This document shows positions 1-6,888 of a DNA stretch of 21,826 nucleotides, one piece after another. Position 1 is the stretch's first letter. Each line of letters starts with the position of its first letter. The stretch spans positions 1 to 21,826 of the forward strand of contig DGDU01000006.1 of the NCBI GenBank assembly GCA_002385605.1, given 5' to 3'. This stretch comes from Christensenella sp. UBA3944. Its GTDB lineage: Bacteria > Bacillota > Clostridia > Christensenellales > DTU072. The translations under genes and the position numbers were made by a program. The notes beneath the pieces were generated by a model that saw nothing but the letters and a program-made list of their open reading frames with translations, was not told where the DNA came from and searched no databases.

Positions 1-1955
1 CTTTCGAGGTTGCTCCAGATAGAGGGGTAGGCGCCCTTCGCGCTCTTATAATCGTAATACTTGTCATTCTTGGGCAGATAGATTTTGGTGCCCGAACGGA
101 AGGCGCTGCTGGTTTGCAGCCTTATGGTATTCAACCCGTCGGCGGAATCCGAATAACCCGCGAAATAAACGGCTTCCAAAGCCACATCGAAGGCCGAGCT
201 TTCTATGTAAGCCGTCCTGAGCGGGAGTATTACCTTCTTCAGATTGACAGCGTTTGCGTTGCCGCCGCTAGATGTGAAGGTTTTTGCCCGGATGTTTTCG
301 AGATACGCGAGCTCACCGATATCCTGCGAAGATTTCATCATTTCGGCTATATTCAATTCGGCGCCGAACCCCGTGTATTTATAAATAACTACACAGGTTT
401 TGTCGCCCAGAGCCCTTACCAGAAACTCTACCGTGTCGCCGCCAACCGTGACCGAGGTTTTGTAATATATCTGATTGTTGCATACCTTCCAGTCTTTATG
501 GTTTTTGTAGGCGGAAACCAGTTCTTTGGGCACGATTATATTTACCTTGTTCTTGTGGACTTCGCTTGAGTTGTTCTCGATTATGTTGGTAGCGCCGCTG
601 TACCTTGCGGGTATCGAAGCCTCGTCGGTGATTTCGGTAAGGTTTATTATGAAATTGTCGAGGTGGCTAAGGGCGGATTCTGCTATTAATGTCGTGCCCC
701 TGCGCACGACTATCTCGTTAAAGGCGGTTTTGTTGCAATGTATAAGCACGGTGCCCAGGTATGCGGCGCCGTCCGGGGCGTAAGCATCGGTAAGCCATCT
801 TGTGCCGGCAAAAACCTGTTCTTCGACAGCTGTAAGTTTTACGGGGTTCTTGATTTCTGCAAGTTGCCTGGCATCCCAGAACGCCCTGAATCTAAGTGTC
901 GTTATATTCGCGAGGTCTATGGAAGCAAGTTTGGTTTTGGCAAAAACCTGTTTGGGAAGCTCGGTTATACCCGAAGGAAGGTTTATTGAGGCAAGCGACG
1001 AGCACTCGTTAAAGGCGCCTTCGCCCAGCTTTGTAACCCCCGATGGCAAAACGATGTTTTCAAGCGAAGCGCATTTCCAGAAAGCCTCCTTCATAATCTC
1101 CGTAAGGGCGCTTCCGTCCTCAAAAATAACCGTTTTGAGGTTGGTACAGCCCGCGAAGGCGTAATCCATTATTTTGGTAATGCCTTTGGGGATTATAACT
1201 GTTTCGACCGCGGTATAGTCCTGGAAGGCCTTGCTGTATATAACCGTAACGGGCTTGCCTTCGGATGTTTCGGAAGGCAGCTGAAGCGTCTTGAACGCCA
1301 CATTGGGATATTTTAGTTTATCTATGCCGTAAACATTGCTGGAGACTGTCTTAAAAGTAAAGGTGGGGGCGTCGCCAGCCGTCCATTTTGCGTAAAGGGT
1401 GAGGTTTGATGTTACGGGCGTCGAAAAATCGAATCTTTGCGTAAGGTCTTTATCGAGATACCATCCCTCTACAACCTGGTCGGGAACATTGGGCGGGGTG
1501 CCCGGGTCTTCTGCGAGTTCGCCGGGCAGCACCCTTTGCGAGGGCACGGCGCTGTACTCGGTTACGAACACGACCAGAAGCCTGCCGTCGTATTCGGGGG
1601 GTATTATATCGGAGGATTTAGACGCAAATACCAAAACATCGGCTTCGGCCTTTTTGTCGCCCGAAATCGCGTAAAGCTTGGCGATGCCTTCTTTAAGCCC
1701 GGTTATGCTGCCGCCCTCGCCCACACTGAAGATTGTGGGGTTGGAACTTTGCAGCACATAATTTCTGTGCTTTCTGTCGGTGGAAACAACCGGTACAGCG
1801 GTCTTTTCGCTGTCCAGAAAAAGGACATACTGAGGCTTGTCCAGCGCTATGCCTTTAATGCTCCCCTCCCCTGAGCAAGCAACGACTGAAATAACCGCAG
1901 CGAACATTATAAAAAGCAGAAGGCTTTTTACGGCTATAGCACGCAGGTTTTTCAT
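1..1955 (-). CDS. Surface lipoprotein with Ig-like, InlB B-repeat and BspA-type LRR domains (3' end outside window)
   Basis: The first 651 residues are visible and the frame is still open at the window edge. Residues 1-27 form a lipoprotein signal peptide: MKNLR, a hydrophobic core, then SVVAC with lipid-acceptor Cys27. About residues 31-108 resemble a bacterial Ig-like (Big_2) domain, with SSNPTIFSVGEGGSITGLKEG as its core. About 150-192 are a Listeria-Bacteroides (Flg_new/InlB B) repeat with EGWYLD and LYAKW. From about 225 onward there are LRR_5 (BspA/TpLRR) repeats of about 23 residues, for example AFAGCTNLKTV and AFNECSSLASINLPSGIT. Such proteins are anchored outside the membrane and are usually thought to bind host or surface ligands; no ligand can be named. 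The ATG at 1955 has no Shine-Dalgarno sequence and lies directly behind a promoter, so a leaderless mRNA is possible. A later Met18 would destroy the signal peptide. Family call firm, function open. Confidence 0.88.
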   Translation of the reverse strand, partial: MKNLRAIAVKSLLLFIMFAAVISVVACSGEGSIKGIALDKPQYVLFLDSEKTAVPVVSTDRKHRNYVLQSSNPTIFSVGEGGSITGLKEGIAKLYAISGDKKAEADVLVFASKSSDIIPPEYDGRLLVVFVTEYSAVPSQRVLPGELAEDPGTPPNVPDQVVEGWYLDKDLTQRFDFSTPVTSNLTLYAKWTAGDAPTFTFKTVSSNVYGIDKLKYPNVAFKTLQLPSETSEGKPVTVIYSKAFQDYTAVETVIIPKGITKIMDYAFAGCTNLKTVIFEDGSALTEIMKEAFWKCASLENIVLPSGVTKLGEGAFNECSSLASINLPSGITELPKQVFAKTKLASIDLANITTLRFRAFWDARQLAEIKNPVKLTAVEEQVFAGTRWLTDAYAPDGAAYLGTVLIHCNKTAFNEIVVRRGTTLIAESALSHLDNFIINLTEITDEASIPARYSGATNIIENNSSEVHKNKVNIIVPKELVSAYKNHKDWKVCNNQIYYKTSVTVGGDTVEFLVRALGDKTCVVIYKYTGFGAELNIAEMMKSSQDIGELAYLENIRAKTFTSSGGNANAVNLKKVILPLRTAYIESSAFDVALEAVYFAGYSDSADGLNTIRLQTSSAFRSGTKIYLPKNDKYYDYKSAKGAYPSIWSNLE

Positions 1956-1961
1956 AGCTAG

Positions 1962-1991
1962 ATTATAACATACACGAATATGAGAGGGCAA
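1962..1991 (-). promoter_or_regulatory. Extended -10 promoter of the LRR lipoprotein gene, leaderless geometry
   Basis: On the minus strand, TTGCCC (1991-1986), an 18-base spacer and the extended -10 TGTTATAAT (1970-1962) are seen. The last base of the -10 is only 7 bases before the A of the ATG at 1955, so the expected transcription start falls on the start codon itself. Confidence 0.6.
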
Positions 1992-2067
1992 TATCTTTGA
2001 AGTGGATAAAAATGCCTGTATTTATATTAAAATTAAAGGAAAAACCGCACATACGGTAAGTCCAAAA

Positions 2068-2153
2068 ATGAATAATTCATCGTATTTGCAATGAATAGAT
2101 GTATAAAATCAAAAAAAATACAAAAATCTTGCATAAAACGCTTGCATTATTCA
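2068..2153. promoter_or_regulatory. Candidate operator region: TGAAT/ATTCA boxes before the amino-acid ABC transporter
   Basis: A perfect 13-bp palindrome ATGAATAATTCAT lies at 2068-2080. A near copy in inverse orientation, TGCATTATTCA (reverse TGAATAATGCA), lies at 2143-2153 and overlaps the -35 box. A third TGAAT half-site is at 2092-2096. TGAAT/ATTCA are the half-sites of ArgR/AhrC ARG boxes, although the centre spacing here (1 base instead of 4) is not canonical. Regulation by ArgR is an inference. Confidence 0.35.
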
Positions 2154-2170
2154 TTAACATTGATTATAAT
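2142..2170 (+). promoter_or_regulatory. Sigma-A promoter of the amino-acid ABC transporter operon
   Basis: TTGCAT (2142-2147), a 17-base spacer and a perfect TATAAT (2165-2170). The start codon of the binding protein at 2205 follows 35 bases later behind AAGGAGAG. Confidence 0.8.
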
Positions 2171-2204
2171 ATGTTTGCAATCAACAATCAAGGAGAGAAA
2201 GGAT

Positions 2205-3053
2205 ATGAAAAAGATAATAAGCATAATGCTCGTAATCGCAATCCTTGCCGTGGGCTTTGTGGCTTTGGCTGCCTGCAACGATAAGGAATCAGTAAAGGTT
2301 ATCGACATCAAGCTTACCGAAGAAGATTACGCTTTTGCGGTAAATAAAGCCGACAGCGAGCTTCTGGCGCAAATCAACGCGATTTTGGACAGAATAATGA
2401 GTGACGGCACTATGGATGCCATAATGGAAAAATACTTCGCCGGCGACCCCAACGCGGTTGAGGGCATTGTTTCCGCCACTCCCGACGCCAGCAAAAACCA
2501 GCTTATCGTCGCCACCAACGCCGAGTTCCCGCCCTTCGAGTTCAAAATCGGCAACAAGTTCGCGGGCATCGACATGGAAATAGCCAAGATAATCGCCGAC
2601 GAACTCGGTAAAGAGCTTGTAATAGACGACATGGAATTCGGTGCAGTCATCAACTCTGTAAACGCCGGTATCTGTGATGTCGGCATGGCAGGCCTCACCG
2701 TCACCGACGAAAGGAAGCAATCGGTCAACTTCTCGGCTTCCTACTTCATGGCCTCCCAGATGATTATCACCAAAGCCGGCGATACCACCTTCAACGAGTG
2801 CACAACCGCCGCCGAGGTAGAGGCTGTTATGAAGTCCCTCACCGGCAAGAAGGTAGGCTATCAGAACGACACCACCGGCCAGCTTTATATAACCGGCGAC
2901 GAGGATTGGGGCTTCGACGGCTTCCCGAACCTTACCGCGGTAGGTTACAGCAACGGCGCCATGGCGGTGCAGGATATGCTCAACGGCAATATCGACTTCG
3001 TGGTAATAGACGAAATGCCCGCTAAATTCTTGGTTAAATCTTATAACAAGTAG
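2205..3053 (+). CDS. Amino-acid ABC transporter substrate-binding lipoprotein, circularly permuted SBP_bac_3 fold
   Basis: The protein has 282 residues. The start at 2205 is set by AAGGAGAG just upstream and by the signal peptide MKKIISIM...LAAC with lipid Cys24; an in-frame ATG at 2091 lies upstream of the promoter and is rejected. The protein captures a polar amino acid outside the membrane and passes it to the permease encoded next. Residues 99-282 hold the normal family start and middle: IVATNAEFPPFEF, GIDMEIAKIIADELGK, VGMAGLTVTDERK and NGAMAVQDMLNGNIDFVVID. The normal C-terminal block is missing there, because the protein stops at PAKFLVKSYNK. Instead that block (KVIDIKLTEEDYAFAVNK, then LLAQINAILDRI...SDGTMDAIMEKYF) is at residues 31-78, right behind the lipobox. 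It is joined to the core by a linker (about 79-98) rich in Ala, Asn, Asp and Ser. E. coli GlnH ends with the equivalent YGIAFPKGSDEL...KKWFG. Substrate not determinable; Arg/Orn/Lys or Gln are guesses. Confidence 0.93.
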   Translation: MKKIISIMLVIAILAVGFVALAACNDKESVKVIDIKLTEEDYAFAVNKADSELLAQINAILDRIMSDGTMDAIMEKYFAGDPNAVEGIVSATPDASKNQLIVATNAEFPPFEFKIGNKFAGIDMEIAKIIADELGKELVIDDMEFGAVINSVNAGICDVGMAGLTVTDERKQSVNFSASYFMASQMIITKAGDTTFNECTTAAEVEAVMKSLTGKKVGYQNDTTGQLYITGDEDWGFDGFPNLTAVGYSNGAMAVQDMLNGNIDFVVIDEMPAKFLVKSYNK

Positions 3054-3061
3054 GAGTATTA

Positions 3062-3763
3062 ATGACAGCCTGGCAGATTTTTTACAGGTCCTTCATAACC
3101 CAGAGTGGTTATAAGGATGTCCTGACGGGGCTAAAAAACACGATGATTATAGCCGTACTCGGCTTGGCAATAGGTATCGTTATCGGTACCTTAATTGCTA
3201 TCGTGAAAGTAGTCCCCAAAGAGCACAACATATTTCTGAAGATTATGGAAAAGGTTTGCAACGGCTATGTGGGGTTGTTCCGTGGCACCCCCATAGTCGT
3301 TCAACTTTTGGTGATCTACTATGTCTTGTTCCCCAGCATCGGCGTTCGGGTGGACAAGCTGATTGTAGCGATAGTCGCGTTCGGCCTCAATAGCGGCGCT
3401 TATGTTTCCGAAATAATGCGAAGCGGTATTATGGCGGTAGACAGAGGGCAGCTTGAGGCGGCAAGGTCGCTGGGGCTAAGCTACGCACGCAGCATGTGGG
3501 AAGTCGTACTGCCTCAGGCGATAAAGAACATTCTGCCCACCATAGGCAACGAGTTTATCGCCCTCATAAAAGAAACCTCGGTTGTAAGCTTTATAGCCGT
3601 TGTCGATCTCACGAGAGCCTTCCAGACCATTGCCTCCAGCAACTACGAATACATCGTGCCGTATCTTGTTCTGGCGCTGTGCTACCTGGTGATAGTGTTG
3701 CTGTTCTCGAGTTTGGTCAAATTATTAGAGAGGAGGATGCGCAAAAGTGATAGAAACAATTAA
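3062..3763 (+). CDS. Polar amino-acid ABC transporter permease (HisM/GlnP type)
   Basis: A 233-residue inner-membrane protein that forms the translocation pore for the amino acid delivered by the lipoprotein encoded 8 bases upstream. It has several hydrophobic segments, the first at about residues 25-50 (MIIAVLGLAIGIVIGTLIAI). The EAA loop that docks on the ATPase is at about 132-153 (EAARSLGLSYARSMWEVVLPQA). The stretch GLFRGTPIVVQLL is typical of the HisM/GlnP family, as is IGNEFIALIKETSV behind the EAA loop. Length is normal for the family. The Shine-Dalgarno sequence AGGAG overlaps the stop codon of the binding-protein gene, and the last 17 bases overlap the ATPase gene, so the three genes are translationally coupled. 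A single permease gene implies a homodimeric channel. Confidence 0.95.
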   Translation: MTAWQIFYRSFITQSGYKDVLTGLKNTMIIAVLGLAIGIVIGTLIAIVKVVPKEHNIFLKIMEKVCNGYVGLFRGTPIVVQLLVIYYVLFPSIGVRVDKLIVAIVAFGLNSGAYVSEIMRSGIMAVDRGQLEAARSLGLSYARSMWEVVLPQAIKNILPTIGNEFIALIKETSVVSFIAVVDLTRAFQTIASSNYEYIVPYLVLALCYLVIVLLFSSLVKLLERRMRKSDRNN

Positions 3764-4583
3764 CCTTACAAAGAAGTTCGGCGCAAATACCGTCCTCGAC
3801 AATATCAACGCCACCATTCACGAGGGCGAGAAGGTTGTTATAGTAGGGCCTTCGGGCTCGGGCAAGAGCACCTTCCTTCGCTGCCTCAACCTTATGGAAA
3901 CCCCCACCTCGGGCAAAGTGGTTTTCCAGGGCGATGTCCTTAACACAAAGCATACGGACATAAACGCCCACCGCCAGCAGATGGGTATGGTGTTCCAGCA
4001 CTTCAATCTTTTCAACAACCTTACGGTAAAAAAGAACATAACCCTCGCTCCCGTCAAGATAGGCATAAAGAACCTGCGCAAGCAGCAGTTCGCCAGATCA
4101 AAAGCGCTTTGCTACAACTTCTTCGCCAAGCTCTTCAAAAAGGAGCTTAAGGAAGTCCCCGCGGTTACGACAAGCGCGGCCAAGATTAAAGCCGACGCAA
4201 ACGCCAACGCCGACAGGCTTCTCAAGAGAATAGGCCTTCAGGATAAAGCAAACGCATATCCTTCCACCCTTTCGGGCGGGCAGAAGCAGCGTATCGCCAT
4301 TGTAAGGGCGCTTGCCATGAACCCAAAGGTAATGCTGTTCGACGAACCCACTTCGGCGCTCGACCCCGAAATGGTAGGCGAAGTTCTGGATGTTATAAAG
4401 GAGCTTGCCGCCGAGGGCATGACTATGGTAATAGTCACCCACGAAATGGGCTTTGCCCGCGAGGTAGGCACCCGAATCCTCTTTATGGACGAAGGCAAAA
4501 TCCTCGAGGAAAACACCCCCAAAGAGTTCTTCGCCAATCCCAGAAACCAAAGGCTTAAGGACTTCCTCGCGAAGGTATTATAA
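3747..4583 (+). CDS. Polar amino-acid ABC transporter ATP-binding protein (GlnQ/HisP type) with an insertion
   Basis: A 278-residue ATPase that powers uptake by the permease encoded upstream. It starts at GTG 3747 inside the end of the permease gene, 10 bases behind AGGAGG; the nearby ATG at 3737 is in the permease frame. All nucleotide-binding motifs are present: Walker A GPSGSGKS (34-41), Q-loop Gln84 in VFQHFNLF, signature LSGGQ (175-179), Walker B VMLFDEP (195-201) and H-loop His232. Family members are usually about 240-250 residues. The extra length is an insertion at about 108-148, between the Q-loop and the signature, in the helical subdomain. It is basic and partly hydrophobic (LRKQQFARSKALCYNFFAKL, then KELKEVPAVTTSAAKI). 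The rest follows the family closely, and the downstream helix and GLQDKANAYPSTLSGGQ resume without a break in frame. Confidence 0.94.
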   Translation: MIETINLTKKFGANTVLDNINATIHEGEKVVIVGPSGSGKSTFLRCLNLMETPTSGKVVFQGDVLNTKHTDINAHRQQMGMVFQHFNLFNNLTVKKNITLAPVKIGIKNLRKQQFARSKALCYNFFAKLFKKELKEVPAVTTSAAKIKADANANADRLLKRIGLQDKANAYPSTLSGGQKQRIAIVRALAMNPKVMLFDEPTSALDPEMVGEVLDVIKELAAEGMTMVIVTHEMGFAREVGTRILFMDEGKILEENTPKEFFANPRNQRLKDFLAKVL

Positions 4584-4613
4584 TTGTTATTCGGATACTC
4601 AATACCGCAAAAT

Positions 4614-4636
4614 AAAGAGCCCAAAAGGCTCTTTTT
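4614..4636. terminator. Bidirectional terminator between the ABC operon and the metallophosphoesterase gene
   Basis: Stem AAAGAGCC (4614-4621), loop CAAAA, stem GGCTCTTT (4627-4634), followed by more T on the plus strand. It lies between convergent genes ending at 4583 (+) and 4642 (-) and can serve both. Confidence 0.85.
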
Positions 4637-4641
4637 TGTTG

Positions 4642-5466
4642 TCAGAAATAAATATCCACTATGGGCAAATGGTACTTGTTATACGCTCGAATAGGGAAGT
4701 CACTTTCTCCCAGCCCTCTGGACACCACAAGATACGAAGAACCCTTTTTGTACAGCCCGCTTGTGTATTTTGGGAACAGCCCGCCCCCGCGGGAAAGCAG
4801 CCCCTTGCCGAAAACCCTTATCTGACCGCCGTGCCCGTGCCCCGAAAATGTTACATACGGCTTGTTGCCGCCTGCCGCCTCCAGATGCTTATCCCAGTCG
4901 CTGTTGCGGTGTGCAAGCAAAAGAATAGGGGTATCGGGTGTTATATCGCTTATATGCATATCTGCGCATGCGTAAATATTATTATCCTCCACTCCCGCTA
5001 CGGCAATCTTTACGCCCTTAACCTCGGTTTGTACCACTTCGTTTTCCAGCAGGGCTATATTGTTTTCTTTCAGCAGGGCTTTGAATTTTCTTAAGCCTTT
5101 GTAGTCCAGCTCGTGGTTTCCCGTCACGGCGTAAGCAGGGCATATCCCGCTGAGTTCTGCGATAAAGGGCTCCAATGTGTCCAAATCCCCGGCGGCGGCC
5201 GCCGAATCGACGATATCACCCGTAAGAAAGATTAAATCGGGCTTTGCTTCCCTTATGCTGTTTATAATTTCGTAGAGGGGTACCCCGTTTTTGGGATACT
5301 GCAAATCGCTCACTTGCGCAACCCTTATGCTTTTTGCGCTCCCGCTTCCGATATCGATTTTCTCTGTTTGCAGCCCCTTCGAAGCCAGCATCCCTACGGG
5401 GATATATAGCAGCAGGGCGCATATAACGAGAACGATAACTGCGTATTTCAATTTCTTCCCTTTCAT
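4642..5466 (-). CDS. Membrane-anchored metallophosphoesterase (YkuE/YaeI-like)
   Basis: A 274-residue calcineurin-like phosphoesterase. Residues 7-28 (KYAVIVLVICALLLYIPVGML) are an uncleaved membrane anchor or signal segment, so the catalytic domain should face outward. The metal-site motifs appear in family order: SDLQ (53-56), GDIVD (83-87), GNHE (116-119), LLAHRNSD (183-190) and SGHGHGGQI (208-216). The first motif is normally D-x-H and here reads D-L-Q, so one metal ligand is changed, while all other ligands are kept. The YaeI/YkuE/LpxG-like family hydrolyses phosphodiester or phosphomonoester bonds of lipids or cell-wall precursors; the substrate here is unknown. An in-frame TAA lies 9 bases before the ATG, so the start is the first possible one, but no clear Shine-Dalgarno sequence precedes it. 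It is transcribed divergently from the ornithine aminotransferase gene. Confidence 0.9.
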   Translation of the reverse strand: MKGKKLKYAVIVLVICALLLYIPVGMLASKGLQTEKIDIGSGSAKSIRVAQVSDLQYPKNGVPLYEIINSIREAKPDLIFLTGDIVDSAAAAGDLDTLEPFIAELSGICPAYAVTGNHELDYKGLRKFKALLKENNIALLENEVVQTEVKGVKIAVAGVEDNNIYACADMHISDITPDTPILLLAHRNSDWDKHLEAAGGNKPYVTFSGHGHGGQIRVFGKGLLSRGGGLFPKYTSGLYKKGSSYLVVSRGLGESDFPIRAYNKYHLPIVDIYF

Positions 5467-5537
5467 TTTTAGTTAGTATGACGCCTTGATTGAGTTTGAA
5501 ACACTGTAAAGAAAAAGGCTGTTTGTTCGTATTAGGT

Positions 5538-5567
5538 TTGCCATTTTTTGTTCTGTTATGATATAAT
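5538..5567 (+). promoter_or_regulatory. Promoter of the ornithine aminotransferase gene
   Basis: TTGCCA (5538-5543), an 18-base spacer and TATAAT (5562-5567) preceded by TG at 5559-5560 (extended -10). It lies 33 bases before the ATG at 5601 in the divergent intergenic region. Confidence 0.75.
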
Positions 5568-5600
5568 AATCAATATTATCGAAAAGAAGGGCTTTTTATC

Positions 5601-6797
5601 ATGCTATCGTCAAAAGAAATCATAGCAAAAACACAAAAATACGGCACAAACAACTATCAACCCAAAGAAGTGGTAATAGTTAAGGGCGAAGGCGCGATTG
5701 CCTACGATCCCGAAGGCAGGGAATATTTCGATATGCTAAGCGCATATTCGGCCTTAAACTTCGGGCATTGCCATCCCGAACTTGTGGCTACGGCAAAGGC
5801 CCAGATCGAAACGCTTACCCTCACCTCGAGGGCATTCCATAACGCCATACTCGGCGACTTCTGCGAAGCGCTTGCCAAGCTCACGGGCAAGGACAAGGTT
5901 CTTCCCATGAACTCGGGCGCCGAGGCGGTCGAAACCGCAATAAAGACGGCAAGGCGCTGGGGGCATATGGTAAAGGGTATCGAAAACGGCAAGCAGGAGA
6001 TAATCGTTTGCCGCAACAACTTCCACGGAAGGACTGTAACCATCATCTCGATGAGCACCGACGAAAACGCCCGCATCGGCTACGGCCCCTACACCCCCGG
6101 GTTTAAGGTTATAGAATACGGCAACGCCGAAGCTTTGGAAGAAGCCATCACCCCCAACACGGTGGCGTTTCTTGTAGAGCCCATACAGGGCGAAGCGGGC
6201 ATAATCGTACCACCCGCGGGCTACCTCAAAAAGGCGCGCGAAATCTGCACAAAGCACGGCATTCTTCTTATTGCCGACGAAGTCCAGACCGGATTTGCCC
6301 GCACGGGCAAGCTGTTTGCCTGCATGCACGAGGATGTCGAGCCCGACATTTATGTCCTGGGCAAGGCTCTGGGCGGTGGCATAATGCCCGTATCCGCCGT
6401 TGCAGCGAACGCCGATATTATGGATGTATTTACCCCCGGCTCGCACGGCTCGACCTTCGGCGGCAACCCCTTGGCGGCGGCAATCGGCCTCAAGGCCATG
6501 GAAATACTTGTGCGCGACAATTACGCCAAGATGGCGGAAGAGAAGGGCGCTTACTTTATCTCCAAACTTAAGGAAATAGAAAACCCCGAAATAATAGACA
6601 TCCGCGGCAAAGGGCTCCTTATCGGCGTCGAGTTCTCGGTATCCGCCGCGCCTTATGTCTACAAGCTCATAAAGGGCGGCGTCCTCGCTAAAGAAACCCA
6701 CGAGCGCACCATCCGCTTCGCTCCCCCGGTAATCATCACCTACGGGCAGATGGACGCGGGGCTTAAGATAATCAAAGAGGCGTTAACCAAACATTAA
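5601..6797 (+). CDS. rocD: Ornithine--oxo-acid aminotransferase
   Basis: A 398-residue class III PLP aminotransferase. It moves the delta-amino group of ornithine to 2-oxoglutarate, giving glutamate semialdehyde (which cyclises to pyrroline-5-carboxylate) and glutamate, in the cytosol. Family marks are YSALNFGHCHPEL near residue 50, NSGAEAVETAIKTARRW near 105, FHGRTV, VEPIQGEAGI, DEVQTGFARTGK with Asp226 for the PLP ring nitrogen, and the Schiff-base Lys255 in VLGKALGGG. YSALNFGHCHP is characteristic of ornithine rather than acetylornithine aminotransferase. Length is normal. The gene is monocistronic, with its own promoter and a hairpin terminator. Lying close to an amino-acid importer, it may serve arginine/ornithine breakdown or proline synthesis; that is an inference. 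The Shine-Dalgarno sequence (AAGAAGGG) is rather far from the ATG. Confidence 0.94.
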   Translation: MLSSKEIIAKTQKYGTNNYQPKEVVIVKGEGAIAYDPEGREYFDMLSAYSALNFGHCHPELVATAKAQIETLTLTSRAFHNAILGDFCEALAKLTGKDKVLPMNSGAEAVETAIKTARRWGHMVKGIENGKQEIIVCRNNFHGRTVTIISMSTDENARIGYGPYTPGFKVIEYGNAEALEEAITPNTVAFLVEPIQGEAGIIVPPAGYLKKAREICTKHGILLIADEVQTGFARTGKLFACMHEDVEPDIYVLGKALGGGIMPVSAVAANADIMDVFTPGSHGSTFGGNPLAAAIGLKAMEILVRDNYAKMAEEKGAYFISKLKEIENPEIIDIRGKGLLIGVEFSVSAAPYVYKLIKGGVLAKETHERTIRFAPPVIITYGQMDAGLKIIKEALTKH

Positions 6798-6800
6798 AGC

Positions 6801-6830
6801 AAGGGGGCTTGAAAAAGCCCCCTTAAATTT
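6801..6830 (+). terminator. Terminator after the ornithine aminotransferase gene
   Basis: Perfect 10-bp stem AAGGGGGCTT (6801-6810) with AAGCCCCCTT (6815-6824) around a GAAA tetraloop, followed by AAATTT. The T tract is weak but the stem is strong. Confidence 0.85.
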
Positions 6831-6862
6831 ATAAAAAAATTAATAAAAATGTTTACAAAAAA

Positions 6863-6871
6863 TGTTATAAT
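6863..6871 (+). promoter_or_regulatory. Extended -10 promoter of queH
   Basis: TGTTATAAT (6863-6871), with no convincing -35 box at 16-18 bases upstream. It is followed by GAGGAGG and the ATG at 6889. The same extended -10 nonamer occurs at the LRR lipoprotein gene. Confidence 0.6.
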
Positions 6872-6888
6872 AAACTGAGGAGGTTTCT

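Noticed and set aside
2091..2204. Upstream in-frame extension of the binding-protein gene
   Set aside because: It begins upstream of the -35/-10 promoter, has no ribosome site and would bury the lipoprotein signal peptide. AAGGAGAG before 2205 fixes the start.
5754..6701. Long open frame (315 codons) on the minus strand opposite rocD
   Set aside because: It is a shadow of a fully conserved aminotransferase gene, with no recognisable motif.
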